Assembly: GCA_903951825.1 (NCBI GenBank)
Contig: CAJBDJ010000023.1
Coordinates: 1 to 53,711 of the forward strand
DNA: 53,711 nucleotides
Origin: an uncultured Pseudomonadota bacterium
GTDB lineage: Bacteria > Pseudomonadota > Gammaproteobacteria > Burkholderiales > Rhodocyclaceae
Reading direction: 5' to 3'
The translations under genes and the position numbers were made by a program. Positions 36,790 through 45,117 of the stretch are shown here, piece by piece. The first letter of the stretch is position 1. The number at the start of each line of letters is the position of its first letter. The notes under the pieces are model-generated. The model did no database searches. It was not told the origin of the DNA and was given only the letters and a program-made list of their open reading frames with translations.

Positions 36790-37101
36790 GTGGTTTTTTA
36801 TTTATCGACTCCTGCTGAGATCCTGCACGCCCTCGGGGTACGTCTACGGGAGCAGCGGCTTGCCCAGTCACTAACGCAGCGCGAATTAGCGCAGATGGCC
36901 GGATTGTCGCTCGGTGCGCTGCGCAAGCTGGAGACCGACGGCCAGTGCTCGCTGGAAACGCTGGTTCGCGTGGCGCAGGCGCTCGGGCTGCTGGATGCAC
37001 TGGAAGATATCTTTGTCCTCAAACGGCAATCCATCGCCCAGATGGAACAGGTTGAGGTCGTTAGTCGACGCCAGCGCGCCCCGCGCAAGAAAACGCCATG
37101 A
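36790..37101 (+). CDS. hipB: HipB-like antitoxin (Xre helix-turn-helix)
   Basis: A 103-residue Xre-family repressor. The helix-turn-helix is at residues about 15-70 (LREQRLAQSLTQRELAQMAG, LSLGALRKLETDG), and the tail is basic (SRRQRAPRKKTP). It starts at GTG 36790, eight bases after AGGA. Its stop overlaps the hipA start by four bases (ATGA), the standard antitoxin-toxin coupling. It would neutralise HipA and repress the pair. A palindrome upstream is a candidate operator. Confidence 0.9.
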   Translation: MVFYLSTPAEILHALGVRLREQRLAQSLTQRELAQMAGLSLGALRKLETDGQCSLETLVRVAQALGLLDALEDIFVLKRQSIAQMEQVEVVSRRQRAPRKKTP

Positions 37102-38321
37102 AACAACTCACCGTGCATTATTGCGGCTGGGGTGAAAACTGGCCGCTGGGGCGGCTTGCTGATGACGGTCAAACCCTGCTCTTTGAATATTCCCCCGAGG
37201 CCCTGGCCCAGGGTTTGGAATTGTCACCGCTGCACCTCAAGCTACGTGCCGATGCCTACGGGAGCTTTGCGGCCCACCTGCATCGTCTCCCGGGTCTGAT
37301 CGCCGACAGCCTTCCCGATGGCTGGGGTTTGTTGCTGATGGATCGCCTGTTTCGTCAACATGGCGTGCGTCATCCTGGGCCGCTGGATCGGCTGGCCTTC
37401 ATTGGTGAGCGTGCCATGGGCGCTTTGCGCTTTGTTCCGGCGAGCGAAACCGGCGCCCAGGAACCCGACTGGTCTTTGCTAGTGCTGGCCGAACAAAGCC
37501 GGCGCGTCCTGGCTGGCGAGGCGGGTGCCGCCCTACGCGAACTCGCGCTCACTGGCGGCTCGCCGCAAGGCGCCCGACCCAAGGCATTGGTGCAGTACGA
37601 CGCAGCCACCGGGCAAGTCAGCACCCGTCCTGATGCGCCCGGCAGTCCCTGGCTGGTCAAGTTTCCGGCGCAGAACGAACACAAGGAGGTCTGCGTCATT
37701 GAGCAGATCTACGCTGAGTTGGCTCGGGATTGCGGACTGGATGTGCCCGAAAGCCGTTGGTTTGACCTTGCTCCCGAACTGGCCGCATTTGGTGTCGCAC
37801 GCTTCGACCGAGAAGGTGGCCAACGCGTCCCGGTACACAGTCTGGCTGGATTGCTGCATGTGGATTTTCGCCTACCCGGCGCCACCGACTACACCGCCTT
37901 CCTGCGGGCCACCCGTTTCCTGACGCGCGACGAGCGCGAAGTGGAGAAAGCCTACGCACGCGCCGTCTTCAATGTGCTCTTCCACAACCGGGATGACCAT
38001 CCCAAGAACTTTGCTTGGCGCCTCGGGCGTGACCGGCGCTGGCGTCTGGCGCCCGCCTTCGATTTGACCTTCAGCGAAGGCCCGATGGGTCAGCACCACC
38101 TGGACGTGTGCGGCGAAGGCGCCGCCATCGAACGCCGGCATCTGTTGCGTCTGGCGAAGGAGGGGGGCATCTCGACGAAAGAGGCTGAGGAGGTCATCGA
38201 CCGGATGTTGCTGCAGGCAACATCACTGGCTGAACGGTTTGAGCGTGTTCAGATTAGGCGGCCTATGGCACAGGAGATAAAATCGGCCATTGACGCCTGT
38301 TGTCGGCGCCTGGAGCGCTGA
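37098..38321 (+). CDS. hipA: HipA-type Ser/Thr kinase toxin
   Basis: A 407-residue HipA kinase. It has an N-terminal subdomain, then the regulatory P-loop-like segment TGGSPQGARPK (about 152-162). The catalytic loop FHNRDDHPKN (H296-N304, catalytic D299/D300 region) and the metal-binding LAPAFDLTFS follow. In E. coli HipA phosphorylates glutamyl-tRNA synthetase and stops growth; HipA homologues differ in target, so the target here is not assigned. All kinase motifs are intact, so it looks functional. It is coupled to hipB by a 4-bp overlap and followed by a terminator. Confidence 0.93.
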   Translation: MKQLTVHYCGWGENWPLGRLADDGQTLLFEYSPEALAQGLELSPLHLKLRADAYGSFAAHLHRLPGLIADSLPDGWGLLLMDRLFRQHGVRHPGPLDRLAFIGERAMGALRFVPASETGAQEPDWSLLVLAEQSRRVLAGEAGAALRELALTGGSPQGARPKALVQYDAATGQVSTRPDAPGSPWLVKFPAQNEHKEVCVIEQIYAELARDCGLDVPESRWFDLAPELAAFGVARFDREGGQRVPVHSLAGLLHVDFRLPGATDYTAFLRATRFLTRDEREVEKAYARAVFNVLFHNRDDHPKNFAWRLGRDRRWRLAPAFDLTFSEGPMGQHHLDVCGEGAAIERRHLLRLAKEGGISTKEAEEVIDRMLLQATSLAERFERVQIRRPMAQEIKSAIDACCRRLER

Positions 38322-38357
38322 ATCCGGGAATGCCGCAATTGCCCCAGATTGCAATTG

Positions 38358-38407
38358 AACGTACTCAGCAGTGAGTTTTTTTGAGCACAAAAATGAGTAC
38401 GTTTTTT
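38358..38407 (+). terminator. Two overlapping terminator-like hairpins after hipA
   Basis: ACTCA-GCAG-TGAGT followed by six T forms a short terminator (38363-38382). The same left arm, extended to AACGTACTCA, can instead pair with TGAGTACGTT at 38394-38403, which is also followed by T residues. The two stems are mutually exclusive. They lie 36 bp after hipA and upstream of dacB. Confidence 0.55.
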
Positions 38408-38585
38408 AAGGGGTAGATTGGCGATGATTTTTATCAATGACTTACAAGCGCAATCGTACTTTAACCTCTGACGCGCCGACCCCTCGCGCTCGGCTCGACA
38501 CAAGACCCCGGAGATCATCGTGAAGCGCTTCGGCCAGCTAGCAGGGCAACGTGCAACGAGGTGGCTGCGGATAGTTGTTTTTGCC

Positions 38586-40025
38586 ATGCGCACGCCCCTG
38601 CTTTTACTTCTGTATCTCGCCAGCCTGAGTTTTGGCGCCCGCGCCGATGGCTTGCCGGCGAACGTCATGCGGGCGCTCAAGGTGGCGCAGATTCCCGCGG
38701 CCAGTGTTGCGATTGTCGTTCAGCCGGTCGACGCGGGACGCCCGATGGTCGCCCACAATGCGACGTTGCCGATGAATCCGGCATCGGTGATCAAGCTGCT
38801 GACCACCTATGCCGCCCTCGACCTGCTCGGCCCGGCGTGGACCTGGAAGACGACGGCGTGGGTAGACGGCGTTGCGGTCAACGGTGTCTTGAATGGCAAT
38901 TTGACGCTCAAGGGCAGCGGCGATCCACGCTTTGCCATCGAGCATCTGAGCAGCCTGCTACGCCAGTTACGGGTGCGCGGCATACAGCACATTACCGGCG
39001 ACGTTATTCTCGATCGCAACATCTTCAGCGTCCCCGACAGCGACCCCGGCGCTTTTGATGATAAGCCGATGCGCCCCTACAACGTCGGCCCGGACGGACT
39101 CCTGATCAACTTCCGCGCCTTGCGTTTCAGCATTCTGGCCGACAGCAGCAAGCCGCAGGTGCTGATGGAAACGCCGAGCGCAGGGTTGCGCGTCGATAAT
39201 CAGTTGCGTGCAGCAGAAGGCTCCTGTGCGGCGAACTGGAGAAATTCGATCAGTATTCGCCTGATCCCTGAGCGCGAAGGCAATCGCCTTGAATTTTCCG
39301 GCACCTACAGTGCCGCGTGCGGCGAGAAGCCACTCAGCCTCTCGCCCTTGCCGGCCGACACCCAGGCCGGCGGCCTGATTCGGGCACTATGGAGCGAGCT
39401 CGGCGGCAGCATTGGCGGCCAGGTGCGCGGCGGGGTGCTGGTTGGCGGCGCCCGGCAAATTGCCGAGCATGAGTCGCCGCCACTGGCTGATGCCGTGCGC
39501 GACATCAACAAATTCAGCAACAACGTCATGGCGCGGCAGGCTTTTCTGTCGCTCGGAAACGAAACGGCGCCGGCCAGCGCCGAGCGCGCCAAGCAGCGCC
39601 TGAACGAGTGGCTCAACCGGCGCCACCTGTACTTTAGCGAACTGGTGCTCGACAACGGTTCCGGCCTCTCGCGCAGCGAGCGGATGAGCGCCGGCAGCAT
39701 CAACCTGCTGCTGCTCGATGCCTGGAAGAGCCCGGTCATGCCGGAATTCGTCTCCAGCCTGCCGATCGTCGGAATTGACGGGACGATGAAAAAACGTCTC
39801 AAAGAGGCCGATGCCGCCGGTCGCGCCCACATCAAGACCGGCACCCTCGATGGCGTTAAAAGTGCCGCCGGCTATGCCCTCGATGCCGAGGGGCGACGTT
39901 ACGCCGTCACTTTTCTGATTAATCATCCCAATGCCCAAGCCGGCAGCACGGCGATTGATGCGCTGATCAACTGGGTGGCGCAGCGCCGCTCCGGCGAGCC
40001 GGCGCCGATTCTCGCCAACGAATAA
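38586..40025 (+). CDS. dacB: D-alanyl-D-alanine carboxypeptidase/endopeptidase (PBP4)
   Basis: A 479-residue class C penicillin-binding protein that trims and cuts peptidoglycan cross-links in the periplasm. The signal peptide is MRTPLLLLLYLASLSFGARA. The active-site motifs are complete: SVIK (S67), SNN (S311) and KTG (K417). The long insertion between SxxK and SxN is normal for PBP4. I start at ATG 38586; a GTG at 38520 is in frame and would add 22 residues before the signal peptide. It follows the hipBA terminator, so it has its own promoter. Confidence 0.94.
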   Translation: MRTPLLLLLYLASLSFGARADGLPANVMRALKVAQIPAASVAIVVQPVDAGRPMVAHNATLPMNPASVIKLLTTYAALDLLGPAWTWKTTAWVDGVAVNGVLNGNLTLKGSGDPRFAIEHLSSLLRQLRVRGIQHITGDVILDRNIFSVPDSDPGAFDDKPMRPYNVGPDGLLINFRALRFSILADSSKPQVLMETPSAGLRVDNQLRAAEGSCAANWRNSISIRLIPEREGNRLEFSGTYSAACGEKPLSLSPLPADTQAGGLIRALWSELGGSIGGQVRGGVLVGGARQIAEHESPPLADAVRDINKFSNNVMARQAFLSLGNETAPASAERAKQRLNEWLNRRHLYFSELVLDNGSGLSRSERMSAGSINLLLLDAWKSPVMPEFVSSLPIVGIDGTMKKRLKEADAAGRAHIKTGTLDGVKSAAGYALDAEGRRYAVTFLINHPNAQAGSTAIDALINWVAQRRSGEPAPILANE

Positions 40026-40050
40026 GCGATTCGCCGCCGGCCGGCGCGGC

Positions 40051-40461
40051 CTAATTGACCGGGCGCGCCCCGGCCAGCGCCAGCCAGCCGCGAATCACCC
40101 GGTAACCGACCCAGAGGCCGAGGATGGCGATCAACATCCAGGCAATTGGAATGCCGATGATGGTGATGACAAACAGGCCATAAACAATCAGCCATAAAAA
40201 GGTGAACCAGAAGGTGCGAATCTGCCAGCGAAAATGGCTTTCCAGCCAGGTGCCGTTGACATCGCCGCGCTTGAGGTAATTGAGAAACACCGCAAGCAGC
40301 GAGGGCAAGCCAAAAACAAAGCCGCCGGCGACCGTCGCTGCCGAGGTAACGCCAATCAAAACGGCGAAGGCGTGCAGGCCGTAAATGATGTGCGTAAGCT
40401 GCACCAGCGCCGGGCGAACACCTTGACCGCCAGGAACGGGAGTGGAAATGGGATCTTGCAT
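40051..40461 (-). CDS. DUF4870-like small membrane protein
   Basis: A 136-residue inner-membrane protein with about three hydrophobic segments (residues ~25-60, ~85-105 and ~105-130; e.g. FWFTFLWLIVYGLFVITIIG). The arrangement, with a charged VNGTWLESHFRWQIRT loop, resembles the DUF4870 family. No catalytic residues are seen. It is the last gene of the minus-strand ubi operon, 3 bp after the acetyltransferase stop. Function unknown. Confidence 0.72.
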   Translation of the reverse strand: MQDPISTPVPGGQGVRPALVQLTHIIYGLHAFAVLIGVTSAATVAGGFVFGLPSLLAVFLNYLKRGDVNGTWLESHFRWQIRTFWFTFLWLIVYGLFVITIIGIPIAWMLIAILGLWVGYRVIRGWLALAGARPVN

Positions 40462-40464
40462 ACC

Positions 40465-40956
40465 TTAAACCTCCGAAAGAATTTTCTGCATCAGCCACGC
40501 CTGGCCGGCTGCCGGGTCGAGCATATAGGGCGCGAAGCCGGCGCGTTGGTAAGTGGCCATGGCCGGCCGGTTGTTGGACAACACTTCCAGCGTAAGTTTG
40601 CAGCAAGCGAGTTGGCGGGCACGCGCTTCGGCCCAGGCGAGCAGCGCCCTGGCGATACCGCGACCGCGCCACTCGGCACGCACCACAATATCGTGGATAT
40701 TGAGCAAAGGGCGCGCCGCGAAGGTGGAAAAGCCGGCGAAACAGTCGATCAGCCCGACCGCTTCGCCATCGAGCCAGGCCAGCGCACCATGAAATCCCGG
40801 CACCTGCTGAATCGTTCGCAGCAGATTGACCTTCGCGTAATCGGAAAGACCCTCGCCACCGCCCATCGGGTCGTTGGCATAGTGATCGAGAAGGTTCAGC
40901 CAGCTCGCTGCCTGTGCCGTGTCCGACAGGTCGAGCGGAAGCACCCGCAGGCTCAC
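40465..40956 (-). CDS. GNAT family N-acetyltransferase
   Basis: A 163-residue GNAT acetyltransferase. The acetyl-CoA pyrophosphate loop is [22 protein letters not shown] (RGRGIA), and motif B follows in [20 protein letters not shown] start at GTG 40956, which overlaps the ubiD stop by four bases; a GTG 18 bp upstream is also possible. Protein or small-molecule substrate unknown. It lies between ubiD and the DUF4870-like gene. Confidence 0.85.
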   Translation of the reverse strand: MSLRVLPLDLSDTAQAASWLNLLDHYANDPMGGGEGLSDYAKVNLLRTIQQVPGFHGALAWLDGEAVGLIDCFAGFSTFAARPLLNIHDIVVRAEWRGRGIARALLAWAEARARQLACCKLTLEVLSNNRPAMATYQRAGFAPYMLDPAAGQAWLMQKILSEV

Positions 40957-42428
40957 AGGCCGAGCGCCTGCCACATGGCATCAACCCGCTTCTTGACGCC
41001 GTCGTCCATGACAATCGGCCGCCCCCATTCGCGCGTCGTTTCGCCCGCCCACTTGTTCGTCGCATCAAGCCCCATCTTCGAGCCGAGGCCGGCCACCGGG
41101 CTGGCGAAATCGAGGTAATCAATCGGCGTGTGGTCGACCAGTGTCGTGTCGCGCGTCGCATCCATGCGCGTCGTCATCGCCCAGACCACCTCCTTCCAGT
41201 CGCGGATATCAATATCCTCATCCACAACGATGATCGTCTTGGTGTACATGAACTGGCGCAGGAAGCTCCAGATGCCGAACATGATGCGCTTGGCGTGGCC
41301 GGGGTATTGCTTCTTGATGCTGACGATGGCCATGCGATACGAACAGCCTTCCGGCGGCAGGTAGAAATCGACGATTTCCGGATACTGCTTCTGCAGCAGC
41401 GGGACGAAGACTTCATTGAGCGCGACGCCGAGAATCGCCGGCTCGTCGGGCGGCTTGCCGGTGTAAGTGCTGTGATAGATCGGGTTTTTGCGCATCGAAA
41501 TGCGCTCGACCGTAAATACCGGAAACTCCGCCTGTTCGTTGTAGTAGCCGGTATGGTCACCGTACGGGCCTTCGAGCGCCATTTCGCCGGGATGGATTAC
41601 CCCTTCGAGAACGATTTCGGCGCTGGCGGGTACTTGCAGTGCCGATCCCAGACAGCGCACCAATTCGGTTTTGGCGCCGCGCAGCAGGCCGGCAAACTGG
41701 TATTCGGACAGCGAATCCGGCACTGGCGTCACGGCGCCGAGAATGGTTGCCGGATCGCAACCGAGCACCACGGCCAGCGGGAATGGCTGCCCCGGATTGG
41801 CCAGTTGGTGATCGCGAAAATCCAGCGCCCCGCCGCGATGCGCCAGCCAGCGCATGATCAGCTTGTTCGCCCCTAGCACCTGCTGGCGGTAGATGCCGAG
41901 GTTTTGGCGGTTCTTGTGCGGGCCTTTGGTGACGACCAGCCCCCAGGTGATCAGCGGCGCCACATCACCCGGCCAGCAATGCTGGATCGGCAGACGCGAC
42001 AAATCGACCGCCGCGCCCTCCCAGACGATTTCCTGACAGGCTGCGGTGAACACCATTTTCGGTGCCATATTCAACACCTGCTTGAGAATCGGCAGCTTGT
42101 CCCAGGCGTCTTTCAAGCCCTTGGGTGGCTCCGGCTCCTTCAGATAGGCGAGCAGCTTGCCAACTTCGCGCAAGGCCTGCACCGACGACTCGCCCATCCC
42201 GAGCGCGACGCGCTGCGGCGTTCCGAAAAGATTGGCGAGCACCGGAATCGTATGGCGCCGCCCGCCACTGTGCGGTGCCTCAAAAAGCAGTGCCGGGCCG
42301 GCTGCACGCAACACACGGTCGCAGATTTCGGTCATTTCAAGATGGGTGTCGACCGCCACGGCAACCCGCTTCAATTCGCCGATTTTTTCAAGTTGTGCGA
42401 TGAAATCGCGCAGATCGTGATATTTCAT
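40953..42428 (-). CDS. ubiD: 4-hydroxy-3-polyprenylbenzoate decarboxylase
   Basis: A 491-residue prenylated-FMN-dependent decarboxylase that removes the carboxyl group from the ubiquinone precursor. It starts [20 protein letters not shown]. It shows the family core: the [14 protein letters not shown] and [16 protein letters not shown] segments and the Glu-Arg-Glu site region around [13 protein letters not shown]. The length is normal. It is in one operon with ubiA, separated by the cytochrome gene. Confidence 0.95.
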   Translation of the reverse strand: MKYHDLRDFIAQLEKIGELKRVAVAVDTHLEMTEICDRVLRAAGPALLFEAPHSGGRRHTIPVLANLFGTPQRVALGMGESSVQALREVGKLLAYLKEPEPPKGLKDAWDKLPILKQVLNMAPKMVFTAACQEIVWEGAAVDLSRLPIQHCWPGDVAPLITWGLVVTKGPHKNRQNLGIYRQQVLGANKLIMRWLAHRGGALDFRDHQLANPGQPFPLAVVLGCDPATILGAVTPVPDSLSEYQFAGLLRGAKTELVRCLGSALQVPASAEIVLEGVIHPGEMALEGPYGDHTGYYNEQAEFPVFTVERISMRKNPIYHSTYTGKPPDEPAILGVALNEVFVPLLQKQYPEIVDFYLPPEGCSYRMAIVSIKKQYPGHAKRIMFGIWSFLRQFMYTKTIIVVDEDIDIRDWKEVVWAMTTRMDATRDTTLVDHTPIDYLDFASPVAGLGSKMGLDATNKWAGETTREWGRPIVMDDGVKKRVDAMWQALGL

Positions 42429-42467
42429 CGGCCTATCCCGGCGACTTTTTGATGGGCAAACGGGGAA

Positions 42468-42890
42468 TTACCGCGTCCGATAAGAAAAATGGCAGGCGAC
42501 ACAAGCGCCGGTCAGATTGGGCAGCAAGGCCAGCGCCTTGTCCCGGTCACCGCTGGCGGCGACGCTGGCAAACTCGCTTGCCGCCTTGTGGCTATCCATG
42601 CCGATGCCGTGCATGGCCGGCGGCATGTGCGGGCCGGGGCGGGCATCGACGGGCTTGTTGCGGTGCTTGCCTTGCGCCGCTACGCCGAACTCGGCCTCGG
42701 CGACCAGACCGGCCTCCTTGACTTTGCCTTGCGCCAGCAGTGTCAGCACTTCGTTGAGCCCGACCAGGTTGCCGAGCATTTCCTGACGCAGCGATTCCTG
42801 CGCGGCCGGCGGCAAGCTGGCCAACTGGCGCGTATCTTCGGCGAAAGCGCTGGCCGACAGGAGAGCGAATACAAAAAACAGGATTTTCAT
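42468..42890 (-). CDS. Cytochrome c'-like class II c-type cytochrome
   Basis: A 140-residue exported haem protein. The signal peptide is MKILFFVFALLSASAFAE, and the single haem-binding motif CVACH is near the C-terminus (LTGACVACHFSYRTR), as in class II cytochromes with a four-helix bundle. A conserved PPAMHGIGMDSHKAASEF region precedes it. Its start overlaps the ubiA stop (TGATG) and ubiD follows 39 bp later, placing it inside a ubiquinone operon. It may detoxify or sense NO or O2, or carry electrons; not decidable here. Confidence 0.85.
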   Translation of the reverse strand: MKILFFVFALLSASAFAEDTRQLASLPPAAQESLRQEMLGNLVGLNEVLTLLAQGKVKEAGLVAEAEFGVAAQGKHRNKPVDARPGPHMPPAMHGIGMDSHKAASEFASVAASGDRDKALALLPNLTGACVACHFSYRTR

Positions 42891-43777
42891 CAAAAGCCCT
42901 TTCCGGAAAGCAGGAAATCGAGCGCAATCCCGACAAAAATCGCCAACCCGACATAATTGTTATGCAAAAACGCCTTGAAACATGACATCCGGTCACGTTG
43001 ACGTATCCACGTGTAATGCAGCCCCATGAGCGCGGCAGCCAGCAACAAGCCGGCAAAATAAATCAGACCGAATTGGCGGGAGTAACCGATGGCCGCGAGG
43101 ATGATCAGAAAAATCAGGTTACAGCTCATTATCGCCAGCAGATCAAAGCGGCCAAAGGTAATCGCCGACGTCTTGATGCCGATTTTCAGGTCGTCCTCAC
43201 GGTCGACCATCGCGTATTCCGTGTCGTAGGCCACCGCCCAGAAGACATTGGCCAGCAGCAACCACCAGGCTTCTGCCGGCAACGCGCCGAGCTGCGCCGC
43301 ATAGGCCATGGGAATGCCGAAGCCGAAAGCGATGCCGAGGTAGGCTTGCGGGATGGACAGAAAGCGTTTGGTATAGGGATAGCTGACCGCAAGAAAAATC
43401 GCCGGCAGCGTCAGCCACAGCAAAAGGCGGTTGTCGAGCATGACAACCAGCGTCAGGGCAGACAGCGAAAGGATCGCAAAAAGCACCAACGCCTCCCTGC
43501 CGGTGACACTGCCGGCAGTCAGCGGGCGGTCTTGGGTGCGTTCGACATGGCGATCAAAATCGCGATCGGCGTAATCGTTGATGACGCAACCGGCAGAGCG
43601 CATCAAGATCGCACCAACGGCAAAGACCCAGACCACCAGCCAGTCCGGCTGGCCGTTTGACGACAACCACAAGCCCCAGGCCGTCGGCCAGAAAAGCAAC
43701 AAGATGCCGATCGGCTTATCGAGCCGCATCAGCTTTTCGTAAAGATCGATTTTTTCTTTGAGTGAGCGCCAGTTCAT
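42890..43777 (-). CDS. ubiA: 4-hydroxybenzoate polyprenyltransferase
   Basis: A 295-residue integral membrane prenyltransferase that attaches the isoprenoid tail to 4-hydroxybenzoate, the first committed step toward membrane-bound ubiquinone. The first Asp-rich motif is NDYADRDFDRHVERTQDRPL and the second is DTEYAMVDREDDLKIGI. About eight membrane helices are visible. It is the first gene of the minus-strand operon ubiA-cytochrome-ubiD-GNAT-DUF4870. No ubiC is adjacent. Confidence 0.96.
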   Translation of the reverse strand: MNWRSLKEKIDLYEKLMRLDKPIGILLLFWPTAWGLWLSSNGQPDWLVVWVFAVGAILMRSAGCVINDYADRDFDRHVERTQDRPLTAGSVTGREALVLFAILSLSALTLVVMLDNRLLLWLTLPAIFLAVSYPYTKRFLSIPQAYLGIAFGFGIPMAYAAQLGALPAEAWWLLLANVFWAVAYDTEYAMVDREDDLKIGIKTSAITFGRFDLLAIMSCNLIFLIILAAIGYSRQFGLIYFAGLLLAAALMGLHYTWIRQRDRMSCFKAFLHNNYVGLAIFVGIALDFLLSGKGF

Positions 43778-43941
43778 GCGCCGATTTTACCGTGCATTCC
43801 CGTCCGGCGAAGCGTGCCGTGGTCAAGCGCCAAAAACCCGCGGTTTTGCCCGCCTGGCGGACAATAAATCCCGTGTGGTGGGCGACGATCCGCAACCGTC
43901 GTCCCCTCGCCTCCGGACGCCGCCCATACCGAAAAAAGCAT
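43778..43941. other. ubiA upstream region next to a transposase remnant
   Basis: The stretch before ubiA should hold its promoter, but the segment is GC-rich and I see no convincing -35/-10 pair. It contains the edge between the core operon and the decayed ISL3 element. Confidence 0.4.
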
Positions 43942-44067
43942 TCCCGCTTTACCGGGGAAAACCGCCTTGATCTTCAGAAAGAAATAAGCCGAATCGCGGA
44001 AGCCATAGACCATCTGCTTGATGACCTTCATCTTGTTACTAACGCCTTCGAGCATGCTTGAATTCAT
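43942..44067 (-). pseudogene. ISL3-family transposase remnant (C-terminal fragment)
   Basis: The minus strand encodes NSSMLEGVSNKMKVIKQ, then MVYGFRDSAYFFLKIKA and FPGKAG. The LEGxNxKIKxIKRxxYGFRDxxYFFLKIxAxFPG pattern is the C-terminus of ISL3 (IS204/IS1001/IS1165-type) transposases. The rest of the gene is missing: the upstream side ends at the repeat before the shortened RTX-lipase copy, and the downstream side stays open into ubiA DNA with no proper stop. It is a dead fragment marking an old insertion at the border of the RTX locus. Confidence 0.75.
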
Positions 44068-44070
44068 ACT

Positions 44071-44320
44071 GAACCAAAAATTGGAGATATTAATTGGAGA
44101 TATTTCATGGCAATAACACTTGAATACGCATTACTTTCCGGAGCCGCCTATCGGTCCACGAGAACACCGATAAACCGCTTCCCTGTACCAAATGCTTACC
44201 GATGGGGGGAAATTCTTTACCTTAATTTGCCTGACAGTGGCTTCAAAGCGATAGCACTCCAAAAAGGCACCGAAATCGTCATTTCCTTCGCCGGCACTGC
44301 CGATCTCTGGAAGCTCGCCC
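44071..44320 (+). repeat. Repeat A: copy of the RTX-lipase gene 5' end
   Basis: 44071-44297 is a near-identical copy of 45118-45331 (5' untranslated stretch, start codon and first 64 codons). A 13-bp tandem duplication (ATTGGAGATATTa/t) is present only here, just before the start codon. At 44299 the copy jumps in frame to a 22-bp block identical to 46095-46116 of the full gene. Confidence 0.9.
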
Positions 44321-44388
44321 GGCATCGTAGTAACCTGCCGCCGGCCGCTAACGCCTCAACTTTTACCCACGCCAGGAGCGCCGCATGA
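44107..44388 (+). pseudogene. Shortened, internally deleted copy of the RTX-lipase gene
   Basis: A 93-codon frame. Codons 1-64 ([18 protein letters not shown] ...) match the N-terminus of the full RTX lipase at 45141 almost residue for residue. Codons 65-71 (ADLWKLA) correspond to residues 319-325 of that protein: an in-frame deletion of 254 residues that removes the lipase GHSLGG site. The last 22 codons are unrelated. It has no RTX repeats and no catalytic residues, so it is probably inactive, but its reading frame is kept and its stop overlaps the next gene's start (ATGA), so it may act as a leader that drives translation of that gene. Confidence 0.8.
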
Positions 44389-45110
44389 GCCGTCGAGACA
44401 GGGGACACAAGATTTTGCGCAGTCTGGGATTGCTATTGATATTGACCGGGGGGATCGGCATGAATGCCGAGGCAGGATTATTCGGTATGGGCGGCAGCAG
44501 CTGGAAAGAAGAAGTGCGCTTGCACGATGGGCAAAAAATCGTCGTTGAACGCTCGCAAACCTATGGCGGGCGCAGCGAACCCGGGCAATCAGGCGCCGGG
44601 CCGATCAAGGAACATCGCATCCAGTTTACGCTGCCGGGTACCCGGCAAAACATCACCTGGGCAAGCGAATACAGTCAGAAAGCCGGACGCACCCATTTCA
44701 ACTTGCTGGCGGTGCATGTTCTCGACGGCGTCGCGTATGTAGTCGCCGAACCCAATTTGTGCCTTGCTTACAACGACTGGGGGCGTCCCAATCCGCCGTA
44801 TGTTTTTTTCAGATACGACGGCCATGCCTGGCAGCGTATTCCGCTGGAACAGCTGCCACTGGAATTCAAAACCATCAATGTCGCTCACAACACCCTGGGT
44901 CGGGACGCAGAGGAGTTAGTGCGCATCGGGTTGGTATCCACCGACAAAATCAAGGAAATGAACCGTTCCAGCAATCCGGTTTATCGGGAGATTCTGCGCG
45001 AGGCGTTGACTGCTGGGTTACCGGAGTGCGAAACACTTATTTGGTATAAGTGTGGATGGGGATCACCCAGTGAAATCAACCGTAAGCATTTTGAAAATAC
45101 CTGTAAATAA
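44385..45110 (+). CDS. Exported hypothetical protein, candidate immunity-type factor
   Basis: A 241-residue protein with a signal peptide (MSRRDRGHKILRSLGLLLIL, cleavage near NAEAG). The mature part has an ordered pattern: WKEEVRLHDGQKIVVERSQT, YGGRSEPGQ, IQFTLPGTRQNITW, CLAYNDWGRPNPPYVFFRYD, WQRIPLEQLPLEFKTINV. Two cysteines lie at the C-terminus. I recognise this pattern as a family of periplasmic proteins seen beside secreted toxins and repeat proteins, but no function is established. It overlaps the shortened copy by four bases and precedes the intact RTX lipase by 30 bp. A role protecting the producer from the lipase is an inference from position. Confidence 0.8.
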   Translation: MSRRDRGHKILRSLGLLLILTGGIGMNAEAGLFGMGGSSWKEEVRLHDGQKIVVERSQTYGGRSEPGQSGAGPIKEHRIQFTLPGTRQNITWASEYSQKAGRTHFNLLAVHVLDGVAYVVAEPNLCLAYNDWGRPNPPYVFFRYDGHAWQRIPLEQLPLEFKTINVAHNTLGRDAEELVRIGLVSTDKIKEMNRSSNPVYREILREALTAGLPECETLIWYKCGWGSPSEINRKHFENTCK

Positions 45111-45117
45111 CCTATTT

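Noticed and set aside
43774..43941. The continued open frame after the ISL3 remnant, read as part of a 97-aa protein
   Set aside because: After FPGKAG the frame leaves transposase sequence and reads GC-rich DNA to the ubiA start with no family support. It is open by chance.
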